Below the pieces are notes generated by a model. The model worked only from the letters and a program-made list of their open reading frames with translations. It did not search any database and was not told the origin of the DNA. The translations under genes were made by a program, and so were the position numbers. Source: Actinomycetota bacterium (GTDB lineage Bacteria; Actinomycetota; Thermoleophilia; Solirubrobacterales; Solirubrobacteraceae). Taken from it: 56,055 nucleotides of DNA. Location of the stretch: the NCBI GenBank assembly GCA_009699865.1, contig WLNJ01000011.1, positions 1 to 56,055 of the forward strand. Reading direction: 5' to 3'. Of the stretch, positions 44,355 through 53,243 are shown piece by piece. Each line of letters opens with the position of its first letter. The stretch's first letter is position 1.

Positions 44355-45953
44355 ATGAGCCAAGCGAACGGAAACGACACGGTTAACCCCAACGAGGTGG
44401 TTGTCCGTCGAGCGCTTGTATCGGTCTCCGACAAGACCGGCGTTGTTGAATTTGCCCAAGGCCTTGTTGACCTTGGGGTCGAGATCATCTCCACTGGCGG
44501 AACGGCTAAGGCCCTCCGTGAGGCTGGCCTTGCTGTCCGGAGCGTGTCGGACCTGACGGGCTTTCCCGAGATCATGGACGGCCGCGTCAAGACTCTGCAC
44601 CCCAAGCTTCACGCTGCTCTACTCGCCCGCCGTGACGACCCAGCTCACATGGCCGCAGCCACTGAGCACGAGGTGGAGTGGATTGACCTCGTCTGCGTCA
44701 ATCTCTATCCCTTTGAGCAGGTCAGCAGCCGCTCTGGCGTGACTGACTCTGAAGTGATTGAGAACATTGATATCGGCGGACCCACGATGATTCGCGCTTC
44801 CGCGAAGAACCATGCGTTTGTCGCCACTCTCGTGAACCCCGCGTCGTATGGCCCGGTTCTTGATGAGCTCAAGCGCAATGCCAACAGCCTTTCGCCCGCC
44901 ACTCGGCGCGATCTCGCCGGACAGGCCTTTGCCCGAACGGCCGCATATGACACGGCCATTGCCACATGGTTTGCTGGCCCAGGCGCTCCCGAGCTTGCGG
45001 AAGAGGGTCACCCCAAGCGGATCGTCAAGTCGTATGAGAAGAAGACCAACCTCTCCTACGGTGAGAACCCTCACCAGATCGCTTCGTACTACGCAGAGGC
45101 TGGCGTCCGAGTGGATCTCCTCAGCCGCTTTGAGCAGTTGGGCGGCAAGGCGCTCTCGTACAACAACCTTCTCGACCTCGACGCCGTCCGCAGGATTGTG
45201 GACGAGTTTGATGAGCCAGCATGTGTGATCGTGAAGCACAACAATCCTTGCGGCGTTGCGATCGGCCCCGACCCTCTGTCGGCCTACCGGTCAGCGTTCA
45301 AGTGCGATCCGCTCTCAGCGTTCGGGGGTGTGATTGCCTTCAACCGCGAAGTTGATGGGTCGGTTGCCACCGCTCTGATGGATCAGTTCGTCGAGGTTCT
45401 GGCCGCACCCAACTTCAGTACCGAAGCGCTCGAGATTCTCTCCGCCAAGCCAAACATCCGCATTCTCTCTGACCACGACGCTGGTGGCGCCCACACAGCC
45501 CCTGAGCACCGTGAGGTTCTTGGCGGCCTCTTGGTCCAGGATCGCGACACCGGACAGGCAGGCCGTGAGGGAATGGAAGTTGTTTCAGAGCGCCAGCCAA
45601 CCGAGGAGCAGTGGCAGGACATGCTGTTCGCGTGGACCGTGGCGAGGCATGTCAAGTCCAACGCCATCATCTTCGCCAAAGGCGGCGCAACATTGGGCAT
45701 AGGCGCTGGCCAGATGAGCCGTGTTGACAGTGCCCGGATTGCCGTCAGTAAGGCCCCCGAGAGTCTCGAGGGGTCAGCGGTGGCCAGCGACGCGTTCTTC
45801 CCATTCGCAGATGGTCCGCAGGAGGCCATTGATGCTGGCGCCACCTGTGTGATCCAGCCGGGGGGCAGCATCCGTGACGACGAGGTCATAGCCGCTTGCA
45901 ATGAGGCCGGAGTTGTCCTTGTGATGACCGGCCGCCGCCACTTCCGCCACTAG
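44355..45953 (+). CDS. purH: bifunctional AICAR transformylase/IMP cyclohydrolase (532 aa)
   Basis: Last two steps to IMP. The cyclohydrolase half (about 13-205) has ALVSVSDKTGVVEFAQGLV, ISTGGTAKALREAG and GRVKTLHPKLHAALL. The transformylase half includes NLSYGENPHQIASYY, CVIVKHNNPCGVAIG, and the C-terminal GGSIRDDEVIAACNEAGV. Complete and of normal length. A terminator hairpin follows within 20 bases, closing the purine cluster. Confidence 0.97.
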   Translation: MSQANGNDTVNPNEVVVRRALVSVSDKTGVVEFAQGLVDLGVEIISTGGTAKALREAGLAVRSVSDLTGFPEIMDGRVKTLHPKLHAALLARRDDPAHMAAATEHEVEWIDLVCVNLYPFEQVSSRSGVTDSEVIENIDIGGPTMIRASAKNHAFVATLVNPASYGPVLDELKRNANSLSPATRRDLAGQAFARTAAYDTAIATWFAGPGAPELAEEGHPKRIVKSYEKKTNLSYGENPHQIASYYAEAGVRVDLLSRFEQLGGKALSYNNLLDLDAVRRIVDEFDEPACVIVKHNNPCGVAIGPDPLSAYRSAFKCDPLSAFGGVIAFNREVDGSVATALMDQFVEVLAAPNFSTEALEILSAKPNIRILSDHDAGGAHTAPEHREVLGGLLVQDRDTGQAGREGMEVVSERQPTEEQWQDMLFAWTVARHVKSNAIIFAKGGATLGIGAGQMSRVDSARIAVSKAPESLEGSAVASDAFFPFADGPQEAIDAGATCVIQPGGSIRDDEVIAACNEAGVVLVMTGRRHFRH

Positions 45954-45970
45954 GGGGCTAGGCTAAATAA

Positions 45971-45993
45971 GAGGGCGACCCTCGGCCGCCCTC
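45971..45993. terminator. terminator hairpin between purH and the beta-propeller gene
   Basis: GAGGGCG/CGCCCTC, 7 bp of mostly G-C with a 9-base loop. On the - strand it is followed by TTATTTAG, so it looks best as the terminator of the leftward beta-propeller gene; it also lies 18 bases past the purH stop on the + strand and may serve both. Confidence 0.65.
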
Positions 45994-46019
45994 AAATTCC
46001 AGTGTGTCGCGGCTCTTGC

Positions 46020-47048
46020 CTAGGAGCCGGGGGTGAAGTTCAGCTTCTGGACCTTCTTGGCTACTCCGTCCGCTACCCAGATGCCGTCGGAGCACAGTCC
46101 GGACTGCAGTGCTGAGACCGCGTTAGGTGCGACACCCAGCCCGATGGTCTGGGTTACAGCCGATGTGGTTAGGTTGATCACAGACACCGACTTACCACTG
46201 TTGTTTGGCACCAGAAGGTAGTCCCATGCGGTCCCTGCGCCGGGGAGGAGTTCTCCTAGGGCTGAATGGCAACCTGAAAGGCTCCATGGATGCTTGCCGA
46301 CCGCGATTGTTCGAGTGACCCGCCAAGTTGAGAGGCTGATTACCGACACAGACGCCGCGCCGTCATTCGATACATAGGCGGCCACTCCGCTTGGGTTGAT
46401 CACAACTGCATAGGGGTTGGTTCCCACTGTGATCGTCCTACTGACCGTGTTGCTGGTGGTGTTGATCACGGAAACAGTTTTGGAGTCGTAATTGGTTACA
46501 AGTACATAGCCGCCGCTCGGGGTGACAGCAGTGTCATATGGCGACTTACCCACGGCGATTGTCTTTGTCACCCTGAAGGTCGTTGTGTCTATAACTGACA
46601 CGCTCTTACTCCCACTATTGGCGGTATAGAGGTACCGGCCATTGGGCGTTATTGCTAGCCCGTATGGGGTGCTCCCAACCTTCACAGTTCCCGTCAGCGC
46701 AAAGGTCGTGGTGTTGATTCTCGACACGGTTGCTTTGTTGTCGTTGATTACATAGGCCGTATCGCCTAACGGTGAGAATACAATCCCGTCGGGATGGGAA
46801 TTAGAGCCGATAGTTCTGGTTACAGCTTTAGTCAGCGGATTGATGATGGAGATCGTGCTCGCACCGTCATTACCGACCCACAGTGAGCCGCCGGGGCCAC
46901 CGGTTAGAACGTCGGGACCGACACCGACAGTAATGGAGACTCCCGAGTCAAGCGAGAAGCTCGGAGCTAGTGCTGATGCTCCAGGGACTGCAATCAGAAG
47001 CGCTGCGCCTGCACCAAAAACAGAGAGAACCTTCGACCGTCGACTCAT
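46020..47048 (-). CDS. secreted YVTN-repeat beta-propeller protein (342 aa)
   Basis: The signal peptide (MSRRSKVLSVFGAGAALLIA..., cut near ASA) is followed by about seven 40-residue blades with the YVTN-type pattern: VSVIDTTTFRVTKTIAVG, TPYGLAITPNGRYLYTANSG, SPYDTAVTPSGGYVLVTNYD. A two-cysteine excursion (SGCHSALGE...GLCSDG) probably forms a disulfide. Codon use is richer in A/T than the neighbours (many ATA, TTA, AGT), which suggests transfer or a surface protein under different selection. Such propellers bind surfaces or partner proteins; no catalytic site is seen. Monocistronic. Confidence 0.85.
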   Translation of the reverse strand: MSRRSKVLSVFGAGAALLIAVPGASALAPSFSLDSGVSITVGVGPDVLTGGPGGSLWVGNDGASTISIINPLTKAVTRTIGSNSHPDGIVFSPLGDTAYVINDNKATVSRINTTTFALTGTVKVGSTPYGLAITPNGRYLYTANSGSKSVSVIDTTTFRVTKTIAVGKSPYDTAVTPSGGYVLVTNYDSKTVSVINTTSNTVSRTITVGTNPYAVVINPSGVAAYVSNDGAASVSVISLSTWRVTRTIAVGKHPWSLSGCHSALGELLPGAGTAWDYLLVPNNSGKSVSVINLTTSAVTQTIGLGVAPNAVSALQSGLCSDGIWVADGVAKKVQKLNFTPGS

Positions 47049-47114
47049 ACTCGACCCCCGCTCAACTTAGATGTAGCGCGGAGGCTATCTCTGGGGACCC
47101 GTTGGGTCAAGTTT

Positions 47115-47132
47115 CTGACCAGGTCTGGTCAG
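47115..47132. repeat. perfect inverted repeat at the 3' end of the GT28 fusion gene
   Basis: CTGACCAG-GT-CTGGTCAG, an 8-bp perfect dyad spanning the stop codon at 47129-47131. No T-run on either side, so it is not a typical terminator; it could be a weak one or a protein site near the beta-propeller gene. Confidence 0.4.
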
Positions 47133-48883
47133 CGCAATAGTTCGCTGACGGGCACTGCGCGCAGGTGGTTTGTCACGAGCGCGCGGCGAATTTCATCCAG
47201 TGCTCCGAGCGACCGTGGGTCCGACGTGATTACCACGACGATTATCTCCCCGCGGGATAGGGCACCAATAGTTGAGCGCGATGTGACCGTCACCGCGCCC
47301 TTGACGGGCTTACCACCCAGGGACTTCGCTGCCTCGTATTCGCCGATTGAGAACCCCCGTGCTGGTGGCTGGTACGCGAACGGTTTCCGGAGCTGGAGGT
47401 CGAGAATCAGCCGCTTCAGGCGGGACCTAGTCGCCAGCCAGCGGAATGCGCCTGACTTGCGAAGGTGGGGAATTGGCTCTGAGCCCGCGGCAGTAATGCT
47501 TGAAAGCGATTGGTTGGATTGAGGTTGACTGACGGCCACTGAGGCCCTAATTCCGCGCGCCTTCAGTGCTGCGGCTGTGAGCGCAAGGCTGCCCTGGGGG
47601 CCGTCGATGATCACGCCCGCGAGAGGCTGGCTAGTTGGAATTGAACTGACAGCCTTGAGACGTAGTGGGCCATCGAAGAGGTTGAAGCCAGTTCCGCTCC
47701 CTAGCACCAACCAGCTAACGGCAGCAAGGGAGACCAGACCGATGAGGACTCGGCGGCCGACCAGTTTCCACGCTGGTGTCGGAGGAACCCAGCGGTGGAG
47801 TTCACGCGACAGGTCTGCAGTTGAGGGCAACTGGGCGTAGCGGGGATCACGGGGGAGTGGCTCCTCTAGAGCCCGGTCGATTGCGCCAGCAAGCTCGGAG
47901 CGCTTCTTGACGACTTGGGCAAGTCCGAGGTGGACATACTCGCGGTTGTTCTCCCGGACGTGTCCGACTCCAAAGCCGTATGAGATCACCTGAGTGCCGC
48001 AGATCATTGCTTCGAGTGCGGTGAGGCCGCCCGTGGCATGGATCAGTACGTCACCGGCTGACAGGAAGGTCGCCATGCGGTCGGTGAAGCCCTCGATGCG
48101 CAGGCGGTCTTGCCCAGCGAACTCGTCAGTGAGAGCAGCCTTGACTACCTCGTTTCGGCCGCACAGCACGACCACCTGTGCGCCCGGGCGGGCGAGTGCT
48201 GTGGCGACGCCTCCGGTCACATCGCCAACGCCCCAACCTCCACCGGACACGATGATTACTTCACCTTCCGCGGGAAGGCCAAGCTCTGCTCGCGCCTCGG
48301 GGCGCGTTGGTGGGTTCAGGAAGGCTGGGGATGTTGGAGGGAGGGCCCAGCGGACCGAACCGGGTCCAGCGATTCTCTCGACGGTTTCCGTCGATTCACG
48401 GTGGGTCACCGTGTGAAGGTCAATCCCCTTGTGCGCCCAGAAGTAGAGACCGGCTAGGTCGGTTATCCCTGCGATTGTTGGAATCTTGAGCCTGCCTTTG
48501 AGGCGCATTTCGCCTAGGGCGACGGTTACTCCAGGGTAGGTAGAGATGATGAGATCTGGCGTGTGAGCGTTGATGATCCGCATCAGTGGGCGGGAACCAA
48601 TCCGCGTCAGGAGCTTCTGCGAGAACCAGCGGGTTGGCGCGACCTTCATGAACAGCCAGTATTGGATCTCAAACAGCCATGGGAACCACTTGAAGGTCAC
48701 CTCGGACCCGTCCCGAACGATGCTGGTTAGAACGCCTCCCATGGCGGTCAGCCCATTGACGATCGTGACCCGGGCTTCGGGCTCGCTCTCGTTGAACTCG
48801 CGCTGAATTGCCCGAGCTGGCCCGTCATGACCCTCCCCGATATCAGCGGAGAGGATGAGGACCTTGCGGGGTTCTCCGCTCAC
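47129..48883 (-). CDS. GT28/MGDG-synthase-like glycosyltransferase fused to TM and degenerate NodB domain (584 aa)
   Basis: Residues ~5-370 form a UDP-sugar:diacylglycerol-type transferase: VLILSADIGEGHDGPARAI at the start, TPDLIISTYPGVTVALGEM, the donor-site region VSGGGWGVGDVTGG, and HATGGLTALEAMICGTQVIS. A TM helix follows (about 376-394, VLIGLVSLAAVSWLVLG). Residues 422-584 have the strand pattern of a polysaccharide deacetylase but no catalytic residues: AGVIIDGPQGSLAL replaces TFDDGP and the metal His pair is gone. I start at GTG 48883, 16 bases after the epimerase stop; the frame extends 32 residues upstream without support. Probably makes a membrane glycolipid. Confidence 0.8.
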   Translation of the reverse strand: MSGEPRKVLILSADIGEGHDGPARAIQREFNESEPEARVTIVNGLTAMGGVLTSIVRDGSEVTFKWFPWLFEIQYWLFMKVAPTRWFSQKLLTRIGSRPLMRIINAHTPDLIISTYPGVTVALGEMRLKGRLKIPTIAGITDLAGLYFWAHKGIDLHTVTHRESTETVERIAGPGSVRWALPPTSPAFLNPPTRPEARAELGLPAEGEVIIVSGGGWGVGDVTGGVATALARPGAQVVVLCGRNEVVKAALTDEFAGQDRLRIEGFTDRMATFLSAGDVLIHATGGLTALEAMICGTQVISYGFGVGHVRENNREYVHLGLAQVVKKRSELAGAIDRALEEPLPRDPRYAQLPSTADLSRELHRWVPPTPAWKLVGRRVLIGLVSLAAVSWLVLGSGTGFNLFDGPLRLKAVSSIPTSQPLAGVIIDGPQGSLALTAAALKARGIRASVAVSQPQSNQSLSSITAAGSEPIPHLRKSGAFRWLATRSRLKRLILDLQLRKPFAYQPPARGFSIGEYEAAKSLGGKPVKGAVTVTSRSTIGALSRGEIIVVVITSDPRSLGALDEIRRALVTNHLRAVPVSELLR

Positions 48884-48899
48884 GACAGCCTGTTGATTC

Positions 48900-49799
48900 T
48901 CAGGCCTGAGCCTTGCGCCACTCGACGTAGCGACGGGCGCCCTCGGCAAAGTCTGTTGCTGCGGTCCAACCAAGTTCATCCTCAGCGCGCTGGCCGCTGA
49001 TCACAGCACCAGCGAAGTCGCCCGCGCGGCCCTCAGTGACAACGACCTCGCCGTCGCCGAGCAGCTCTTGAGCCTTCTCAGCTACTTGCAGGATCGAGGT
49101 TTCCTCAGTACCGACAAGGTTGTAGATGCGGTTTGCGCCTTCAGGGGCAAGTGACCTGACAACCGCGTCAGCGATGTCTTCGACATAGACGAACCGTCGT
49201 GTTTGGGTTCCGCCACCGGCAAGGGTGATCGGCTCGCCGTTGAGGATCTTCCCGCAGAACAAGGCGAGGACAGTTGCCTCACGCGCACGTGGGCCGTAAG
49301 GGATCCCAAAGCGGAGGATTGTGTAGTCAAGGTCAAAGAGGGCCTTGTAGGAAGTGCAGTAGGCCTCACCGGCAAGCTTGCCTGCGGTGTAAAGGTGGGA
49401 TGGCAGGGCAGGGTTGACATCTTCGTTGATCTCAAGCTCTTTGTTGTCCTGGTAGACCCAGATTGTTGAGGCGTAGACAACGCGCTTGACTCCGGCCCGC
49501 TTGGCGGCTTCAAGTACGCAGATGCTTCCGCGAGCGTTCAGCTCCTCAGCCCAGAGCGGATCCTTTTGGACCTCTCCGACATCGGCTGCAGCTGCAAGGT
49601 GAGCGACCGCGTCACAGCCGGCCATTGCGTTCTCAAGAGCGTCAACGTCGGTGATGGAACCCTCAAAGAATGGAACTTCTTCGCCCTGCCACTGGCTTGG
49701 GCGAATATCGAAGTTGACTGGCTCGTGGCCTGCGGCTTTGAGGTGATCAATTACGTGCGAGGCAATGAATCCACTGCCGCCGGTTACAAGAACTTTCAT
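48900..49799 (-). CDS. NAD-dependent sugar epimerase/dehydratase, extended SDR (299 aa)
   Basis: Rossmann motif VTGGSGFIASHVIDHL, then HLAAAADVGEVQKDP and the catalytic YTAGK with upstream STIWVYQ (Ser/Thr). GIPYGPRAREATVLALF and RRFVYVEDIADAV are nucleotide-sugar epimerase features. Overlaps the aminotransferase gene by ATGA and precedes the GT28 fusion, so it probably makes or modifies the nucleotide sugar used there. 4-epimerase versus dehydratase cannot be decided. Confidence 0.9.
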   Translation of the reverse strand: MKVLVTGGSGFIASHVIDHLKAAGHEPVNFDIRPSQWQGEEVPFFEGSITDVDALENAMAGCDAVAHLAAAADVGEVQKDPLWAEELNARGSICVLEAAKRAGVKRVVYASTIWVYQDNKELEINEDVNPALPSHLYTAGKLAGEAYCTSYKALFDLDYTILRFGIPYGPRAREATVLALFCGKILNGEPITLAGGGTQTRRFVYVEDIADAVVRSLAPEGANRIYNLVGTEETSILQVAEKAQELLGDGEVVVTEGRAGDFAGAVISGQRAEDELGWTAATDFAEGARRYVEWRKAQA

Positions 49800-50821
49800 G
49801 AAACACCCTCCGGGAGGTTGGGGCCCGCATAGTAAAGCGGCGGACAGGAATGGTTTTGGGCGACCCAGTCAGCGTTTGGAAGGTCAACCTGATGGCCCAT
49901 GATGCGATGGCATGGCTGGTCGTAGACCCGGCCGGTGCTCTTCTCCAACTGTTCGAAGACGATGTACTTGTAGTACCCGCTGATCATGCCTTCGGGCAGT
50001 TCAAGTTTGGTGTTTGCGAACTGCTTGTCGAGGATCTGCTTGGCGACCTTGTTCTTCCAGTCGATCATCTCCTCAAGGCGCTCAATCTGAATCAGGCCAA
50101 GGGCGGCAGTGAAGTCGCTCATTCGGTAGTTCAGGCCGTCAACTGTGTGCTCTGGCTTGCCGTAGTTGCGGTAGGCCTTTGCGTACTCGACCAGTTCAGG
50201 GTTCTTGGAGACGAGGATTCCGCCCTCGCCGGTGCTGATTGTCTTGGTGGCGTAGAAGCTGTAAACGCCAGCGTCACCGAAAGTGCCCGGCTTCTGACCG
50301 TTCCATGACGCTCCGTGCGCGTGGGCGCAGTCCTCGAGGAGGACAATCCCGTTCGCCTTGCAGTAGCCGGCGATCTTCTCGGTGTCGAAAGCGATGTGCC
50401 CGCCGATGTGGACAAGCCAGACAGCCTTGGGCTTATGAAGCTCGGCCTTCTTCTCAAAGTCCTCAAAGGACATGCAGAGGTCTTCGCGGTTGCAGTCAAC
50501 AAACTCAACCTTGCCACCGGCCTTGATGACCGAAAGGGGAGTGGCCATGAAGGTGTTGGAGGGGCAGAGGACAACCTCGTCCTTGACGCCAACCCAGTCA
50601 AGGGCTGCCATAGCACCGCCCGACCAGGAGCTGGTGGCAACTGCAGGTGCGCCGTTCCACTTCTCCCAAGCGTTTTCGAAGGCGGCGTTCATTGGACCTT
50701 CGGCCCAACGGTTGCTCTCAAAGACCTGGTCGATCAGTTCGTGGAACCGCGCGCGGTCACGTTGGTCGAAACCAATGGCAAAGGAAGTGAAGTCAGGGGC
50801 TGATTCTGGTGTGAGGCTCAT
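49796..50821 (-). CDS. DegT/DnrJ/EryC1-family PLP sugar aminotransferase (341 aa)
   Basis: A PLP enzyme that aminates keto-sugar nucleotides. FESNRWAEGPMNAAFENAW replaces the usual N-terminus; VVLCPSNTFMATPLSVI and LLEDCAHAHGASWNG (Asp164, PLP nitrogen contact) are typical, and the Schiff-base lysine is Lys193 in YATKTISTGEGG. YRNYGKPEH and YRMSDFTAALGLIQIERLEE complete the fold. Somewhat short at its C-terminus compared with ~370-390 residues. With the downstream epimerase it implies an amino sugar. Confidence 0.9.
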   Translation of the reverse strand: MSLTPESAPDFTSFAIGFDQRDRARFHELIDQVFESNRWAEGPMNAAFENAWEKWNGAPAVATSSWSGGAMAALDWVGVKDEVVLCPSNTFMATPLSVIKAGGKVEFVDCNREDLCMSFEDFEKKAELHKPKAVWLVHIGGHIAFDTEKIAGYCKANGIVLLEDCAHAHGASWNGQKPGTFGDAGVYSFYATKTISTGEGGILVSKNPELVEYAKAYRNYGKPEHTVDGLNYRMSDFTAALGLIQIERLEEMIDWKNKVAKQILDKQFANTKLELPEGMISGYYKYIVFEQLEKSTGRVYDQPCHRIMGHQVDLPNADWVAQNHSCPPLYYAGPNLPEGVS

Positions 50822-50880
50822 GTGATCTCCGATTACGGGGGCGGGATGTCGGCCCGTGAAGCTGCGTACTGGGCTGCCCG

Positions 50881-51591
50881 TCAGGGGAGCACGACAGGGT
50901 CAAGATTACGCGTTTGGACGGCGTCGAGGATCCCCGGGAGTGCCTTCACCGTATTCAGGTGTGAGCCTTTGGACGAGTAATCGTCACCGTCGTGGAGCAG
51001 TACGACGTCGCCCGCCACAAGGGATTCGCTTGCATCTTTGATGATCGACTCAGGTGTGGCACGGGTACGCCAGTCCCGACCCCACTGCGACCACAGCCAG
51101 GGTTTCAGGCCAGCCTGTTTGACAGCCCTGAGGAACGCTGGGGTGTAGATGCCAAGCGGAGCGCGTTGGAGGTCACATTCAACGCCGGTCGCTGCATGGA
51201 TTGTCTCCTGGGCCCGAGCGATGTCATCGCGGATCTGGTGACCTGTCAGCCGCAGTGCGTTTCGGTGTTGGTCGCAGTGCAATGCAACTCGGTGTCCTGC
51301 CGCTGTGATCTCCGCTGCGAGTGTTGGGTTCGCCCGCACTCGCTCGCCCACGAGGAAGAATGTTGCGGGGATTCCCCGGTCGGCGAGGATCTTCAAGACA
51401 GCGGGAGTGCCCTCGGGGTGTGGGCCGTCATCAAAGGTGATCGCAACAGCCTGCGGGGCAGGCTCCCCGGGGAGTGTGCGCGGCACGCCGAAGGCCTTGG
51501 CAAGCGGCGGCATTAGTGGCATTAGGGCAGGCCCTGTGTGCGCGACGACTGCGCCTGTGCCAATCAGTCCGAGTGCAAGGGGAAGTGGCAT
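50881..51591 (-). CDS. polysaccharide deacetylase, NodB/CE4 family, membrane-anchored (236 aa)
   Basis: Removes N-acetyl groups from amino-sugar glycans or glycolipids. All motifs are intact: ITFDDGPHPEGTP (Asp54, Asp55), metal His pair H105 and H109 in LHCDQH, R143-x-P145-x-G147, WSQWGRDWR, and LLHDG (His200). The N-terminal 1-35 is hydrophobic, one or two TM helices, no clear cleavage site. Five bases downstream of pgi and 59 bases before the aminotransferase gene, so it may be co-transcribed with both. Its partner could be the GT28 fusion, whose own deacetylase-like domain is dead. Confidence 0.9.
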   Translation of the reverse strand: MPLPLALGLIGTGAVVAHTGPALMPLMPPLAKAFGVPRTLPGEPAPQAVAITFDDGPHPEGTPAVLKILADRGIPATFFLVGERVRANPTLAAEITAAGHRVALHCDQHRNALRLTGHQIRDDIARAQETIHAATGVECDLQRAPLGIYTPAFLRAVKQAGLKPWLWSQWGRDWRTRATPESIIKDASESLVAGDVVLLHDGDDYSSKGSHLNTVKALPGILDAVQTRNLDPVVLP

Positions 51592-51596
51592 TGGTT

Positions 51597-53240
51597 CTAG
51601 TGTGACCGCAGCTGTCGCACGGCGTCAAGCAGAGCTTCTGTCGAAGGGTCGTGGTCGCCGGCGACGTTCTCCCCGGCCAGCTCGGGGGCTATGACGCCAG
51701 CCAGCTCCTTGCCTAGGTCAACGCCCCACTGGTCAAATGGGTTGATTCCCCAGATTGCCGCCTGGACGAAGACCTTGTGCTCGTAAAGGGCGATCAGCCT
51801 CCCGAGGGTCCTTGGGTCGAGTTGCTCCGCGAGGATCACGGTCACTGGGCGCCCGCCAGGGAATGTGCGGTGGGGTGCGAGCGTTGGGTCGCCGCCCACC
51901 TCGTCCACGGTGCGTCCCACGGAGAGTGCCTCGGCTTGGGCAACCATGTTCGCGGTCAGTAGGTCCTGCCGGTCTTGATCACCGGCCCGGGCGGCTTTGG
52001 CGAAGCCGATCAGGTCGCATGGGACAACCCGAGTTCCCTGGTGAAGGAGTTGGTGGAAAGAGTGTTGGCTGTCAGTGCCCGCGTCTCCCCACACAACGGG
52101 CCCTGTCTGCACCCCAACTGGCGTGCCATCGGCCCTAACGCTCTTGCCGTTGCTCTCCATATCGAGCTGCTGGAGATACATGGGGAACTCACGCAAGTCA
52201 CTTGAGTAGGGCAGGACGGCTGCCGTCTCGTGGCCAAAGATGCTGCCGTTCCAGAGCCAGATCAGACCAAGAAGAAGGGGGAGGTTTGACTCCGGTGGAG
52301 CAGAGGCGAAGTGCTCGTCCATTTCCCTCATGCCGGCTAGGAAGGCGCGGAAGTTGTCGGGGCCGATGGACAGCATGAGGGTCAGGCCAACGGCAGAACC
52401 AACCGAGTAGCGCCCCCCAACCCAATCCCAGAAACCGAACATGCTCTCCTTGGGGTCGATTCCAAACTCCGCGACCTCGTCTTCCCCAGTGGAGACCGCA
52501 ACCATCTGTGCCCCCACGGCTGACTCGTCACCACCGGCTCCGGAGATAAGCCAAGCCCGTGCCGCCTTAGCGTTGGTGAGTGTTTCTAGGGTCGTGAACG
52601 ACTTTGAGCAGATGACAAAGAGTGTCGTTTCGGGATCGAGGCCTGTCAATGCCCGGTCAAGGTCCGCGGGGTCAACATTGGAGACGAATCGCACATCGAG
52701 GCCGGTGGCCGCGAAGGGGCGTAGTGCCTCGGTTGCCATTCGGGGCCCAAGGTTTGAGCCGCCGATTCCGATGTTTACAACAGCTGTGAACTTCTTACCG
52801 TTGTGACCGACCCGCTCGCCCGCTGCAACCGCGTCGCAAAACGAGGCCATGCGGTCAAGCTCGGAGTGGACGCCAACTGCCACATCGATGGCCCCAACAA
52901 CGAGCGATTCTCCAGGCGGGATCCGCAGCGCCGTGTGGAGGGCGGGGCGGTCCTGAGTTGCGTTGACATGTTCGCCACGGAACATTGCTGCAGCGGATCG
53001 CCCGACCTCTTGGGTGCGCGCAAGGGCCAACAGCAGGTCAAGTGTGGGGACATCGCAGAGCTGCCGCGTGAAGTCGGCGCGTAGGCCGCACGCCTCCACG
53101 ACCAATCGGCTTTGGCGTTCGGAGTCGGCAAGCGATGCCCTGACATCGTGGCGTTCGTTGGCAGCCGCAAGGGCTGCGAGCGCAGACCACTCGGCGGTCT
53201 CAGCAGCAGGCCCAGGGAGGTTTACGGCTTCGTCGGCCAC
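51597..53240 (-). CDS. pgi: glucose-6-phosphate isomerase (547 aa)
   Basis: Interconverts glucose 6-phosphate and fructose 6-phosphate. VVNIGIGGSNLGPRMATEAL, FVICSKSFTTLETLTNA and the signature FGFWDWVGGRYSVGSAVGL are clear, with the C-terminal ALYEHKVFVQAAIWGINPFD. Length is typical. Three bases after the tal stop, so tal-pgi form one unit. Glucose 6-phosphate is also the Ino1 substrate. Confidence 0.96.
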   Translation of the reverse strand: MADEAVNLPGPAAETAEWSALAALAAANERHDVRASLADSERQSRLVVEACGLRADFTRQLCDVPTLDLLLALARTQEVGRSAAAMFRGEHVNATQDRPALHTALRIPPGESLVVGAIDVAVGVHSELDRMASFCDAVAAGERVGHNGKKFTAVVNIGIGGSNLGPRMATEALRPFAATGLDVRFVSNVDPADLDRALTGLDPETTLFVICSKSFTTLETLTNAKAARAWLISGAGGDESAVGAQMVAVSTGEDEVAEFGIDPKESMFGFWDWVGGRYSVGSAVGLTLMLSIGPDNFRAFLAGMREMDEHFASAPPESNLPLLLGLIWLWNGSIFGHETAAVLPYSSDLREFPMYLQQLDMESNGKSVRADGTPVGVQTGPVVWGDAGTDSQHSFHQLLHQGTRVVPCDLIGFAKAARAGDQDRQDLLTANMVAQAEALSVGRTVDEVGGDPTLAPHRTFPGGRPVTVILAEQLDPRTLGRLIALYEHKVFVQAAIWGINPFDQWGVDLGKELAGVIAPELAGENVAGDHDPSTEALLDAVRQLRSH

Positions 53241-53243
53241 CGG

